A stretch of DNA of 64,000 nt, from contig NZ_JASNNW010000001.1 in NCBI RefSeq assembly GCF_030165005.1, forward strand, positions 62,001 to 126,000. The letters are read 5' to 3'. Positions 42,012 through 51,058 of this stretch are shown piece after piece (position 1 is the first letter of the stretch; each line of letters starts with the position of its first letter). Position numbers and translations under genes: made by a program. The stretch is from Blastococcus capsensis. Its GTDB lineage: Bacteria > Actinomycetota > Actinomycetes > Mycobacteriales > Geodermatophilaceae. The notes under the pieces are model-generated. The model saw only the letters and a list, made by a program, of their open reading frames with translations, was not told the origin of the DNA and did not search any database.

Positions 42012-42847
42012 GAGGACAGGCGACCGAGGCGGTCCAGCTCCCTCAGGCCCGGCGTGGCCTCGATGACGCGGGTGAAGCTCACCCGTTCGCTGGCCAGCGT
42101 CAGCCCGGTGACCACGGCCAGTGCGGCGGCCCGCGCCGGGCGGGAGGGCAGCTCGGTGAGCCGGAGACCGAGCAGCGCGCCGAGGGCGTTGGCGCCGCAG
42201 TCCCCCAGCATGATCCGCTCCCTCAGGTCGTGGGGCAGCACCGCGAGCGTGGCGCCCAGCGGCCCCGCGACCAGCCCGCCGGCGGGTCCGGGCAGCCCTG
42301 CGAGGGCGGCGAGGGCCCCGACCTTGGCCGCGCGGCCCGGGCGCAGGTCCAGGAGGTTGAGCAGGTTGGCGCAGCCGGCCACCAGCCCGGTGGTGAGCAC
42401 GCCGTCGACCAGCGCACCGGCGCCGCGGTCGCGGCTCCGGGTCAGGAGGGCGGCGACGGCGGCGGCGGTGCCGATGCCGGCGACCTTGACGGCGCCGGCG
42501 GAGACCCGGCCCTCCCGCAGCGCACGCAGGTGGCCGGCCAGCCCCTTGTCGCGCGCCTGCTCCGGACGGGCACCGGCGAGGTCGTCGTAGCCACCCACCA
42601 GACCGGAGACGGTACCGACGACCGCCGCCGCGGCACGGGCTCCGGGCGGCGCACCCAGCACCGCGGTCGCGGTGGCCGACAGCGCCAGCACCGGGCCACC
42701 GAGCAGGCTCACCGGCCGGCCGGCGTAATTGGTGCGTCGCCACGGCCGGCCCGCCGGCCGCGCGATCAGCGCGGCGCCCGCGGTCAGGGCGGCCCGGCCC
42801 AGGACGGCCCCGGCCAGTGCGGTCCGAGCGAGGTGCCGGGCGCTCAC
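42008..42847 (-). CDS. MraY/WecA-type glycosyl-phosphate transferase homologue
   Basis: 279 aa membrane protein resembling polyprenyl-phosphate sugar-phosphate transferases. Visible marks: RTNYAGRPVSLLGGPVLAL, VGGYDDLAG (catalytic Asp pair region), CANLLNLLDLRPGRAAK (nucleotide/Mg site) and IMLGDCGANALGALLGLRL. It is shorter than MraY (~350 aa), so it may be a divergent or specialised member. GTG start overlaps the steB stop (GTGA). Together with the flippase and GT4 it could make and export a lipid-linked glycan. Confidence 0.8.
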   Translation of the reverse strand: MSARHLARTALAGAVLGRAALTAGAALIARPAGRPWRRTNYAGRPVSLLGGPVLALSATATAVLGAPPGARAAAAVVGTVSGLVGGYDDLAGARPEQARDKGLAGHLRALREGRVSAGAVKVAGIGTAAAVAALLTRSRDRGAGALVDGVLTTGLVAGCANLLNLLDLRPGRAAKVGALAALAGLPGPAGGLVAGPLGATLAVLPHDLRERIMLGDCGANALGALLGLRLTELPSRPARAAALAVVTGLTLASERVSFTRVIEATPGLRELDRLGRLSS

Positions 42848-43791
42848 TGCGCGGCGGCGGGCAGCGGCGGCACCGGCTGGGTGTCCTCGCCGGTCCCGTA
42901 CATCCCGGACGTGCCGAGCGACTCCTGGCCCAGCGCCAGCACGGTGCTGATGCGCCCGAGGACGGTCCCGACGTTGTCGACGGTGGAGATGGCCGCGGCC
43001 AGGGCCGGGTCGGCCCGCAGCACGCCGATCAGCCCGTTCTCCCGAGCCGACGGAGCGTCCCCGGCAACGACCGCGCCGGCACCGCGCGAGTCCAGGGCCG
43101 TCACCAGCTCGACGAGCGCGGCGTTGCGCTGGTCGGCGTCGTCCCCGTTGAACCCGCTGCCGGTGAGCACGATCGCGTGGTCGGCCGGCGCCACCGAGGC
43201 ACCCTCGGGGACCAGCACGTCGAGGGAGGTCAGCCCGGCGAGCACCGAGGAAAGGGCGGCGGTGTCGGGAACCGGACCACCCGGCGGGATCACGAGCACC
43301 TGGGAGAGCAGCGAGGCCACGAGGGTCTCGGCGTCGCCGGTCTCGGGCAGCTGGATGCCCGCGGGCAGCCCGGAGCCGGTCACGTAGCTCTGCAGCGCCG
43401 CCGTGGTGGCCGGGTCGCTGTACTCGGGCTGGAGGCGGACCACGCCGCTGACCGATCCGCCGGCCTGGTCGACCAGCGCCGTGACCTGCTCCACCGTCTC
43501 GGCGGTGACGCTCTCGTTCGTGGGGACCAGCACCACGCTGCGGTCGGCGAGGGTGCCCTCGACCAGCACGGGGCCCACGGCCTCCTCGAACGCCTGGCCG
43601 GACTCCAGCTGCGCCTCGAGCTCCTGGGTGCGGTCCTCCAGCGCCCGCTTGTCCTGCTCGAGGTCGGCCACCTGTCCCTCGATGCCGGCCTCGATGGGCT
43701 CGTTGAGGGCGGTGGTCCCGATGACGATGCCCAGCGCGACGGCCAGGAAGACGGCGATCAGGGACACCAGGTGGTAGCGGAAGTCGATCAC
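42844..43791 (-). CDS. steB: SteB/MctB-family membrane-anchored protein
   Basis: 315 aa homologue of Rv1698 (MctB, earlier called a copper transporter or outer-membrane channel) and of corynebacterial SteB, which works with SteA in cell separation. An N-terminal helix (FRYHLVSLIAVFLAVALGIVIG) anchors it, then a coiled coil (EGQVADLEQDKRALEDRTQELEAQ) and an extracytoplasmic domain. GTG start overlaps the steA stop as GTGA. Gene order steA-steB supports the assignment. The copper role is debated; septal function is more consistent with this context. Confidence 0.85.
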   Translation of the reverse strand: MIDFRYHLVSLIAVFLAVALGIVIGTTALNEPIEAGIEGQVADLEQDKRALEDRTQELEAQLESGQAFEEAVGPVLVEGTLADRSVVLVPTNESVTAETVEQVTALVDQAGGSVSGVVRLQPEYSDPATTAALQSYVTGSGLPAGIQLPETGDAETLVASLLSQVLVIPPGGPVPDTAALSSVLAGLTSLDVLVPEGASVAPADHAIVLTGSGFNGDDADQRNAALVELVTALDSRGAGAVVAGDAPSARENGLIGVLRADPALAAAISTVDNVGTVLGRISTVLALGQESLGTSGMYGTGEDTQPVPPLPAAAQ

Positions 43792-44975
43792 GAGAAGAGG
43801 TTCTCCAGCCAGAAGACGAAGCTGTTCCATTGGTCGAGCAGCAGGTCGACGTACACCCGGCCGACTGCGGAAACGGCGAGAGCGGCACCGATCGCCGCCA
43901 GGGCGGCCAGCACCATGATCACCAGGACGGTGGTGGAGATGCGGCTGCGGTAGAGGCGGCTGACGCCCTTGGCGTCGACGAGCTTGCCGCCCAGGCGCAG
44001 GCGGGTGAGGAAGGTCGAGGCCATGCCTCCGCGGCCCTTGTCGAGGAACTCGACGAGCGTGGCGTGGGTGCCGACGGCGACGATCAGCGTGGCGCCCTTC
44101 TCGTCGGCCAGGAGCATGGCGATGTCCTCGCTGGTGGCGGCCGCGGGGAACGTGATGGCCTCCACGCCGAGGTCCTGCACCCGCGCCAGGCCGGGGGCGC
44201 GACCGTCGGCGTAGGCGTGGACGACCACCTCGGCGCCGGACCGGAGGACGTCGTCGCTCACCGAGTCCATGTCGCCGATGATCATGTCGGGCGAGTAGCC
44301 GGCGTCGACCAGCGCGTCGGCGCCGCCGTCGACGCCGATGAGCACCGGGCGGTAGTCGCGGATGTAGGAACGGAGGGCGTGCAGGTCCTCCTTGTAGTCG
44401 TAGCCGCGGACGACCACGAGCACGTGCCGGCCCTCGATCGACGTGGTGACGTCGGGGACGCCGACACCGTCGAGCAGGAGTGCGCGCTCGCGCTTCATGT
44501 ACTCCATGGTGTTGGCGGCGAACGCCTCCAACTGCACGGAGAGACCGGCCTTGGCCTCGGCCATGGCGGCGGCCACCGTCCCGGCGTCCTGGGCGGTGCC
44601 CTCGGCGACGACGGTGCCGTTCTCGTCGAGGAGCCGGCTGCCGTCCAGCCGGACCCCGTCGCCTTCCTTGAGCTTGGCGAAGACGTCCCGGCCGACGTCG
44701 TCGAGCAGCGGGACGCCTGCGTTGATCAGGATCTCCGGGCCGAGGTTGGGGTACCGACCCGAGGTGCTGGGTGCGGCGTTGACCACCCCCGCCACCCGAC
44801 AGCCGACGAGTGCGTCGGCGCTGACCCGGTCGATGTCGACGTGGTCGATGACGGCGATGTCGCCGGGGCGCAACCGCTTCGTCAGGTTCTTGGTGCGGCG
44901 GTCCAGACGGACGGTGCCGGCGACGCCGGGCCCGCTGTCCTGTGCCCGGCCGCGGCGAACGGTGCCGATGCGCAT
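43788..44975 (-). CDS. steA: SteA-like cytokinetic ring protein
   Basis: 395 aa, homologous to Rv1697/SteA with a thiamin-pyrophosphokinase-like central fold. It starts VRLDRRTKNLTKRLRPGDIAVIDH, has NAAPSTSGRYPNLGPEILINAGVP, then the TPK-like VLIGVDGGADALVDAGYSPDM and IIGDMDSVSDDVL. A C-terminal helix (ISTTVLVIMVLAALAAIGAALAV) anchors it in the membrane. By homology SteA interacts with SteB and the divisome to promote daughter-cell separation. It is the first gene of the steA-steB-MraY-like run and diverges from a TetR gene. Confidence 0.88.
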   Translation of the reverse strand: MRIGTVRRGRAQDSGPGVAGTVRLDRRTKNLTKRLRPGDIAVIDHVDIDRVSADALVGCRVAGVVNAAPSTSGRYPNLGPEILINAGVPLLDDVGRDVFAKLKEGDGVRLDGSRLLDENGTVVAEGTAQDAGTVAAAMAEAKAGLSVQLEAFAANTMEYMKRERALLLDGVGVPDVTTSIEGRHVLVVVRGYDYKEDLHALRSYIRDYRPVLIGVDGGADALVDAGYSPDMIIGDMDSVSDDVLRSGAEVVVHAYADGRAPGLARVQDLGVEAITFPAAATSEDIAMLLADEKGATLIVAVGTHATLVEFLDKGRGGMASTFLTRLRLGGKLVDAKGVSRLYRSRISTTVLVIMVLAALAAIGAALAVSAVGRVYVDLLLDQWNSFVFWLENLFS

Positions 44976-45127
44976 GACACCGCATGCTGCCACGCGCGCC
45001 GAGCCGCCCGGCCTTCCGACGCGCCTCGGCGACGCTCCGATCACGCACCGTGTGCGACACCACCTTCGGGCGACACGCCCGTGCCGCTTCGGCCACCGTG
45101 TCGGCCGGACCGTTACCGAGTTGTGAC

Positions 45128-45133
45128 TAACGT
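45128..45133 (+). promoter_or_regulatory. -10 element of a probable leaderless tetR promoter
   Basis: TAACGT ends seven bases before a GTG, so the first transcribed base would be the start codon. The same spacing is seen before the DUF1015 gene (53235). Confidence 0.5.
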
Positions 45134-45140
45134 TGCGCAT

Positions 45141-46142
45141 GTGACTGGAGTGGCCGGGGCCCTGACGACCGCAGCATCCCTCCCGGCGCCGGAGGCGGAC
45201 GCCCCGGCGGCCGTCGGCGGTGCCGTGATCCGCGCTGTACCCCACCCTGAGCTGGGCCGATCCGCGCCTCCCGGGGAGACGGAACCCGTCGCGCCGGCCG
45301 TGACTCCTCCCGTCACCCGGGCCGCGCCCCGGCCGCCGGTCCCGCTACCGGTGCGCGGTGAACCCGGCCACGACCATGGGACGGGGGCCGCAGGCTCCCC
45401 CACCCTTGGCGCCCGGCCCACCGGCCGCGCCGAGGCGCCGGTCGCCGACGACGTCACCGACGGTGACGCGGCCGGACCGGGCCGGGAACGGCGGACGCGG
45501 CGCGGCTCCGGCATCCGCGAGCGCCGCCGCCAGCAGACCCGCGACCGGATCGTCGATGCCGCAAGCGCTCTGTTCACCGAGCGGGGCTTCGAGGCGGTGA
45601 GCGTCGTGGAGATCGCCCAGCGGGCCGGCGTGGTCGAGAAGACGGTCTTCAACCACTTCCCGGTCAAGGAAGGGCTGGTGTTCGAGGCCGACCCGCCCAT
45701 GCGGGCGGCGCTGCTGGACGCGGTGCGCCGGCGCCCGGCCGGGGAGTCGGTCTCCGCGGCGGCCGGCAGCTTCGTCGTCGGCGCGGTGAGCCTGCTGGGT
45801 TCGCCGGAAGCGGCCGACGGTGTGGCGGCCATGGCCCGGGTGATCCGGGACAGCCGCACGCTGCAGATCCGCGAGCGGGAGATCCTCGGTGAGCTGACCG
45901 GCTCGCTGGCCGAGCTCATCGCCGAGGAGACCGGCGCGCAGTCCGGGCAGATCGAACCGTGGCTGGCCGCGCACGCGGTGCTCGGCCTGTACGCCTCGCT
46001 CCTCGAACTGGCGCGGGACCGCGTGCTCGCGGGGGTCAACGGACCGGAGCTGTCGGCTGAACTCCGCCGTCAGGGCCGCCGTGGCCTGGCGCTGCTGCAG
46101 TTCGGCCTCGCCGGCTATGCCAAAAAGTCAGCCTCCGGCTGA
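45141..46142 (+). CDS. TetR-family transcriptional regulator
   Basis: 333 aa. The DNA-binding helix-turn-helix is at residues ~135-180: RRQQTRDRIVDAASALFTERG then VVEIAQRAGVVEKTVFNHF. An unusually long, proline/alanine-rich disordered lead of ~130 residues precedes it. The rest is a helical ligand-binding domain (AAMARVIRDSRTLQIREREI). GTG at 45141 is favoured because of a -10 element seven bases before; GTG at 45123 is an alternative. It may control the divergent steA operon or itself; no operator is obvious. Confidence 0.82.
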   Translation: MTGVAGALTTAASLPAPEADAPAAVGGAVIRAVPHPELGRSAPPGETEPVAPAVTPPVTRAAPRPPVPLPVRGEPGHDHGTGAAGSPTLGARPTGRAEAPVADDVTDGDAAGPGRERRTRRGSGIRERRRQQTRDRIVDAASALFTERGFEAVSVVEIAQRAGVVEKTVFNHFPVKEGLVFEADPPMRAALLDAVRRRPAGESVSAAAGSFVVGAVSLLGSPEAADGVAAMARVIRDSRTLQIREREILGELTGSLAELIAEETGAQSGQIEPWLAAHAVLGLYASLLELARDRVLAGVNGPELSAELRRQGRRGLALLQFGLAGYAKKSASG

Positions 46143-46343
46143 CACCGCAACCAGGAGCCGTCCCCCTGCTGCGTGGAGCCCTTCCCACCCCTCCTCGCGG
46201 ACCCTCCGGGCCCCCTCGTCGCGGCGCCTCGCAGGGCGGCTCTCGTCTTGCTCCGCCGGTCCCGGCCCGGATCGGTCGGTGCCGCGGCCTTCTTGTCCTT
46301 CCTCGGGGACCCTCCGGGCCCCGCTCGTCAGGACACCCGCTCG
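46143..46343. repeat. Direct repeats between tetR and the methyltransferase gene
   Basis: GGACCCTCCGGGCCCC occurs at about 46198 and again at about 46309, each followed by a CTCGTC-containing stretch. CCCGCTCGTCAGGACA is then repeated in near-tandem at about 46320-46352, the second copy including the methyltransferase stop codon. No gene or clear hairpin terminator is seen. Confidence 0.6.
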
Positions 46344-47057
46344 TCAGGACAGCTGCAGCGACCTCAACAGCTGGTCCGCGCGGTCACCGGGGAGGTCCGG
46401 GTTCCGGGTGAAGAGCGTGATGGCCACCATGTAGTCGTCCTCCCCGGCCCAGCCGCGCCCCTCGCGGCAGAGGTGGCGGATGTGCTCGCGCACCTTCGGC
46501 TCGGAGCTGTAGGGCCCGAAGTCCAGCCCCATGGCGAGGAAGTTGACCACCCGGTACCCGAGGTCCTGGGCCGTGCGCACGGTCGCCTCCGGGTCGGAGT
46601 AGCTGGCCAGGGCGCAGACGACGTTGGTGTAGCCGGCCTTGAGCAACTGCACCACCAGGTCGTTGCCCCGCACGCCGCCCCACAGCTCGGGCATGAGGAT
46701 GCCCCGGTCCGGCGCGGGGATGTAGGGCGGGTTGGAGATGACCGTCGACGTCTGCGGGCCACCGGCGGAGTCCGCCTGGTCGAAGAAGTCACCGACCTCG
46801 ACCGTGTAACGGTCGGCCACGCCCCGGTCGGCGATGTTCGCGCGCGCAACGTCCACCGACGCGGCGCTGACGTCGAAACTGCGCACCCGCAGACCGGGCA
46901 GTGCCCGCACGACGTCGGCGATCGCGGTCGCGTCACCGGTGCCCAGCTCCTCGACGCCGTCGGCCGCCCATCCCAGCTGGTCGCGGTACTGGCTGAGCAG
47001 CATGCACACCGACAGGCCGTAGTGCGCCGACTCGTCGGTGGAGGAGAAGCAGGTCAC
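46344..47057 (-). CDS. SAM-dependent methyltransferase with NPPY motif
   Basis: 237 aa class-I methyltransferase. SAM-binding region VEELGTGDATAIADVVRALPG and VRSFDVSAASVDVARANI; catalytic-type motif TVISNPPYIPAPDRG, as in enzymes that methylate the amide or amino nitrogen of Gln, Ade or Gua (PrmC/RsmC-like). The target cannot be told. GTG start has GTAGGAGC upstream. It lies 63 bases downstream of recN but is not a usual neighbour of it. Confidence 0.82.
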   Translation of the reverse strand: MTCFSSTDESAHYGLSVCMLLSQYRDQLGWAADGVEELGTGDATAIADVVRALPGLRVRSFDVSAASVDVARANIADRGVADRYTVEVGDFFDQADSAGGPQTSTVISNPPYIPAPDRGILMPELWGGVRGNDLVVQLLKAGYTNVVCALASYSDPEATVRTAQDLGYRVVNFLAMGLDFGPYSSEPKVREHIRHLCREGRGWAGEDDYMVAITLFTRNPDLPGDRADQLLRSLQLS

Positions 47058-47120
47058 CGGCAGCTCCTACCCCGGCACCGACCGCGGCACTCCCCCGTCA
47101 CCCGACCTGGGAGGCCGCGG

Positions 47121-48950
47121 TCAGCGACCGGCTGCGGCGACCGCCAGCAGCTCGCGGGCGTGCGCCTGACCGGTGTCGCTGTCGGCCAGTCCCGAGAGCA
47201 TCCGGGCCAGCTCCCGGACCCGGTCCTCGCCCTCGACCGACCGGATGTCGGTGGCGGTGACGCCCGCACCGGTGTCCGGGGACTTGTCGACGACCAGGTG
47301 GGTGTCGGCGAACGCCGCCACCTGCGCCAGGTGGGTGACGACGACGACCTGGTGATCCCGGGCCAGCCGGGCCAACCGCCGGCCGATCTCCCCTGCGGCC
47401 TGCCCACCGACACCCGCGTCGACCTCGTCGAACACCATCACCGGCACCGGGTCGGCGCCGGCGAAGACGACCTCGATCGCCAGCATCACCCGGGACAGCT
47501 CGCCCCCTGAAGCCCCCTTGTGGACGGGTCGCGGCGGGGCACCGGGATGCGCTGCCAGCAGCAACGCCACCTCGTCGACGCCCTCGGGGCCGGGCTCGTC
47601 CGGATGGCTGTCGATGCTGAACGAGACCCGGGCGCTCTTCATCGCCAACCCGGCCAGCTCGCGGCCGACCTCGGCGGCGAACCCCTCGGCGGCGGCCCTG
47701 CGTCCGGCGGAGACCTCGGCGCCCAGCCGGTCCACCTCGGCCCGGACGGCGTCCCGCTCGGCGGCGAGGGCCTCGAGCGCCTCGTCGGACACGTCGAGCT
47801 CCGCGAGCCGGCGCTGGGCGTCCTCCGCCCACGCCAGCACCCCGGCCACCCCCGCCCCGGGGTCGGCGTACTTCCGGACCACCGCGGTGATCGCGGCCCG
47901 GCGGTCGAGGACCTCGGCGAGCCGGCCGGGGTCGGCGTCGAGGTCGGCGACGTAGCCGGCCAGCTGCCCGGCGACGTCGGAGACGACGGCCACGGCGTCG
48001 GCGAGGTCCTGCGCCAGCAGGATCAGCGTGGGGTCGTCGGAGGCGGCCAGCGCCCGTTCGGCGATGGCCAGCGCCGCGGTGGCGTCCTGCGGGAGCTCAC
48101 CGCCGCCGAGGTCGCCGGTGACATCGCCGATCAGCGCCGTGCGGGCCTCGTCGGCGGAGGCGCGCAGGGCGTCGGCGTCGCTGAGCCGCTTCGCCTGGGT
48201 GTCGAGCGCCTCGTCCTCCCCTGGTTCCGGCGCGACGGCGGCTATCTCCTCGAGCCCGTGCCGGAGCACGTCGGCGGCCTGGGCCAGCTCCCGCGCCTGA
48301 CCGTGACGGCGCTCCAGGTCGGCGGCCAGTGCCCGCCAGCGCTGGTACGCCGCCCGGTAGCCCTCCAGGAGGGCGAGGTGCGCCGGCCCGGCGTAGCGGT
48401 CCAGCGCGCGGCGCTGCTCGGCCGGGCGCGACAGCCGCAACTGGTCGGTCTGCCCGTGCACGGCCAGTAGGCCCTCGGCCAGCTCGGCGACGACGCCGAC
48501 CGGGACGCTGCGCCCACCGAGGAAGGCCCGGGACCGGCCTTCGGCGCTCACCGTGCGGGCCAGGATGAGGCTGCCGTCGTCGTCCGGGTCGGCTCCGGCA
48601 TCGGTCGCCCGCGCCCAGGCCGGGGAGTCCGGCGGCAGCTCGAGGCGACCCTCCACCCCCGCGCGCCCGCTGGCTCGCACCCGCCCGGGGTCGGCCCGGC
48701 CACCGAAGAGCAGCGTCAGCCCGGTGACGACCATGGTCTTGCCTGCGCCGGTCTCCCCGGTGACCACCGTCAGGCCGCGGCCGAGCTCCAGGGTGACGTC
48801 GTCGATGGCCCCGAGGCCGCGGATGCGCAGTTCCGACAGCCGCCCAGGTGACGTGCTGGAACGGCCCTCCTGCAGGGACCCGCCCCGAGCGTCAGCGAGG
48901 GGTGGGGGGCAGGAGGGTCCTCTTTCAAACGTCCTCGTGCGTGCCGCCAC
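47121..48950 (-). CDS. recN: DNA repair ATPase RecN
   Basis: SMC-like protein for double-strand-break repair. Starts with SELRIRGLGAIDDVTLELGRGL; Walker A VTGETGAGKTMVVTGL; central alanine-rich coiled coil; C-terminal signature VHKGASGGELSRVMLAIEV, Walker B VMVFDEVDAGVGGQAA and VVVVTHLAQVAAFAD. The annotated GTG at 48950 adds about 37 non-conserved residues that read through the intergenic repeat and overlaps nadK. No ATG, GTG or TTG occurs closer to the conserved start, so a CTG near 48843 cannot be excluded. 609 aa as given. Confidence 0.93.
   Translation of the reverse strand: MAARTRTFERGPSCPPPLADARGGSLQEGRSSTSPGRLSELRIRGLGAIDDVTLELGRGLTVVTGETGAGKTMVVTGLTLLFGGRADPGRVRASGRAGVEGRLELPPDSPAWARATDAGADPDDDGSLILARTVSAEGRSRAFLGGRSVPVGVVAELAEGLLAVHGQTDQLRLSRPAEQRRALDRYAGPAHLALLEGYRAAYQRWRALAADLERRHGQARELAQAADVLRHGLEEIAAVAPEPGEDEALDTQAKRLSDADALRASADEARTALIGDVTGDLGGGELPQDATAALAIAERALAASDDPTLILLAQDLADAVAVVSDVAGQLAGYVADLDADPGRLAEVLDRRAAITAVVRKYADPGAGVAGVLAWAEDAQRRLAELDVSDEALEALAAERDAVRAEVDRLGAEVSAGRRAAAEGFAAEVGRELAGLAMKSARVSFSIDSHPDEPGPEGVDEVALLLAAHPGAPPRPVHKGASGGELSRVMLAIEVVFAGADPVPVMVFDEVDAGVGGQAAGEIGRRLARLARDHQVVVVTHLAQVAAFADTHLVVDKSPDTGAGVTATDIRSVEGEDRVRELARMLSGLADSDTGQAHARELLAVAAAGR
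48863..48920. repeat. Inverted-repeat element at the nadK-recN junction
   Basis: Arms GGCCCTCCTGC (48863-48873) and GCAGGAGGGTCC (48909-48920) bracket a GC-rich core ACCCGCCCCGAGCGTCAGCG. It lies inside the in-frame extension of recN and immediately beside the nadK stop. I recall similar units between genes of related organisms but have not searched. Confidence 0.7.
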
Positions 48951-49977
48951 CGCTCACCTCCCGGGTGGTACCGCCGGCGTCCTTACCATCGACGTCCACG
49001 ACGTCCCGGTCGAGGACGTTGCGGCTGGTGAACAGCTCGTGCCCCGGTCCGGCGCGCCGGGCGTCGCGGAAACCGCGCACCGGGAGCCCGAACTTGGCCA
49101 CCAGCCGGTCGCCGAAGGTGGCGGAGTGCACGCGCGCGATGCGTACCGGCCGGTTGGCGCGGCGCACGTCGACCCGTCCGCCGTCGGGCACCTCCACCGT
49201 CCGCCGCCCGTCCGCCGAGACCCGGGCGCGGTTGCCGTCGGCCGGGACCGCGACCGTGAGGACGGAGTTCGGCGAGGTCACCAACGGGCGGGCGAACAGC
49301 GCGTGGGCGTTGGTCGGCACCAGCAGCAGCGCCGCGACGTCGGGCCACACGACCGGCCCCCCCGCGGAGAAGGCGTAGGCCGTCGACCCGGTGGGCGTCG
49401 CGCAGAGCACGCCGTCGCATCCGAAACTGGTCAGCGGCCGGCCGTCGATCGCGATGACGACGTCGAGCACGCGGGACCGCTCGGCCTTCTCCACCGAGAC
49501 CTCGTTGAGCGCCCAGGTGCCGCCCACCACCGTGCCGGCGCCGTCGAGGACGTCGACCTGGATGGCCAGCCGCTCCTCGACCGAGTACTCGCAGTCCTCG
49601 ATGGCGGTGAGCGTCTCCTCCACCGCCTCGGGCTCGGTCTCGGCGAGGAAGCCGACCCGCCCGAGATTCACGCCCATGAGCGCCGCGTCGGTGTAGCGGG
49701 CCAGCTCGGCGGCGCGCAGGAAGGTCCCGTCTCCGCCGAAGACCATGACGATCTCGGCGTCCTTGGCCGCGAACTCGTCGCAGGGCACCACCTCGGCGTC
49801 GGGGATGTCGAGGTCCGGCGCCTCGTCCTCGAGGATCTTCACGCTGATACCGCCACGCATGAGGCGTGCGGCCGAGGTCCGGGCGAGTTCCACGATGTCC
49901 CGCCGTCCGGTGTGCACGGTCAGCAGGACCCGCCGGCGCCGCTGCTCCTCCGGTGTACCGGTGCTCGGCTTGCTCAC
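48925..49977 (-). CDS. nadK: NAD kinase
   Basis: 350 aa enzyme phosphorylating NAD to NADP. RVLLTVHTGRRDIVELARTSAA begins the fold; the GGDG motif is IVMVFGGDGTFLRAAELAR; then VNLGRVGFLAE, LNEVSVEKAER and GVLCATPTGSTAYAFSAGGPV. GTG start overlaps the tlyA stop as GTGA. It has an extra ~40-residue C-terminal tail (DVVDVDGKDAGGTTREV) beyond the usual family end. The tlyA-nadK-recN order is conserved in actinobacteria. Confidence 0.96.
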   Translation of the reverse strand: MSKPSTGTPEEQRRRRVLLTVHTGRRDIVELARTSAARLMRGGISVKILEDEAPDLDIPDAEVVPCDEFAAKDAEIVMVFGGDGTFLRAAELARYTDAALMGVNLGRVGFLAETEPEAVEETLTAIEDCEYSVEERLAIQVDVLDGAGTVVGGTWALNEVSVEKAERSRVLDVVIAIDGRPLTSFGCDGVLCATPTGSTAYAFSAGGPVVWPDVAALLLVPTNAHALFARPLVTSPNSVLTVAVPADGNRARVSADGRRTVEVPDGGRVDVRRANRPVRIARVHSATFGDRLVAKFGLPVRGFRDARRAGPGHELFTSRNVLDRDVVDVDGKDAGGTTREVSGGGTHEDV

Positions 49978-50771
49978 TGCGGTCCCTCCTGAACTGCTCG
50001 ACGAACGGTGTCCTCCTCGATCGGCCCGGCGTCGGACCTCAACCAGAGGAAGAACTCGACGTTCCCGGCGGGTCCCGGCAGGGGGCTGGCCACCACCCCG
50101 GCGGCCCCCCAGCCCAGGGCCTCCGCGGCACGTCCGACCTCCAGCACCGCCTGCACCCGGTGCTCCGGGTCGCGCACCACTCCCCCGGCGCCCAATCGCT
50201 CGCGGCCCACCTCGAACTGCGGTTTCACCATGGGCAGCAGGTCGGCATCCGGCCGGGCGCAGGCGGCCAGCGCGGGCAGCACCAGGCGCAGCGAGATGAA
50301 GGACAGGTCGGCGACGACGAGGTCCACCGGCCCGTCGATCGCCCCAGGGGTGAGCGTCCGGACGTTGGTGCGCTCGTGCACCCGCACCCGGTCGTCGGTA
50401 CGCAGTGACCAGGCGAGCTCCCCGTAACCGACGTCGACGGCGACGACCTCGGCGGCGCCGCGACGCAGCAGCACCTCGGTGAAACCGCCCGTGGAGGCCC
50501 CGGCGTCCAGCGCGCGCCGGCCCTCGACGGCGACGGGAAGGGCCTCCAGCGCGCCGAGGAGCTTGTGGGCCCCCCGGGAGACCCACGACGGCTGGTCGGG
50601 GTCGGTGCGCACGACCACGGGCGTCCCCGCCTCGACCCCCGTGGCCGGCTTGGTCGCCGCCTGCCCGGCGACCGCGACGCGCCCTTCGGCGATCAGGGAC
50701 ACCGCGTGCTCACGGGACCGGGCCAGGCCACGCCGGACGAGCTCGGCGTCGAGTCGGCTTCGACGGGCCAT
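49974..50771 (-). CDS. tlyA: rRNA 2'-O-methyltransferase TlyA
   Basis: 265 aa. N-terminal S4 RNA-binding domain (RLDAELVRRGLARSREHAVSLI) plus an RrmJ-like methyltransferase domain with DAGASTGGFTEVLLRRGAAEVV, VDLVVADLSFISLRLVLPAL and VKPQFEVGRERLG. In mycobacteria TlyA methylates 16S and 23S rRNA riboses and affects capreomycin sensitivity. Both ends overlap neighbours by four bases (ATGA, GTGA). Confidence 0.95.
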   Translation of the reverse strand: MARRSRLDAELVRRGLARSREHAVSLIAEGRVAVAGQAATKPATGVEAGTPVVVRTDPDQPSWVSRGAHKLLGALEALPVAVEGRRALDAGASTGGFTEVLLRRGAAEVVAVDVGYGELAWSLRTDDRVRVHERTNVRTLTPGAIDGPVDLVVADLSFISLRLVLPALAACARPDADLLPMVKPQFEVGRERLGAGGVVRDPEHRVQAVLEVGRAAEALGWGAAGVVASPLPGPAGNVEFFLWLRSDAGPIEEDTVRRAVQEGPQ

Positions 50772-51058
50772 CAGAGTCGGTCGATCGTGCCGAGCTCGCG
50801 CTGCAGGCGCGCGTGCTCGGACTCGAAGACGGCGACGTGATCGGCCACCGGAAGCTCCGCCAGGTCGGCCAGCGGGGTGTCACCGCCCGTATCCGGCGCG
50901 GGGTCACCGGTCTCGCCCGGCGCCGGGTCGGCCGCGCGGGTGGACGGGTGCACGTGGGGCGTGGGATCGGCCGCCGCGTCGCGAGCCGGGACCGGCGGCG
51001 GCACGGGTGCCGGCCGATAGGGCCCCGGCACCGGTCGCGACGCGGTGGGCTCGGTCAT
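50771..51058 (-). CDS. Small proline-rich protein upstream of tlyA
   Basis: 95 aa. The N-terminal ~60 residues are proline/alanine-rich and disordered (PVPGPYRPAPVPPPVPARD). The C-terminal end LADLAELPVADHVAVFESEHARLQRELGTIDRL forms a short helix. That tail recalls a small conserved protein found beside tlyA in other actinobacteria. Function unknown. Its stop overlaps the tlyA start (ATGA), supporting it as a real gene. Confidence 0.72.
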   Translation of the reverse strand: MTEPTASRPVPGPYRPAPVPPPVPARDAAADPTPHVHPSTRAADPAPGETGDPAPDTGGDTPLADLAELPVADHVAVFESEHARLQRELGTIDRL

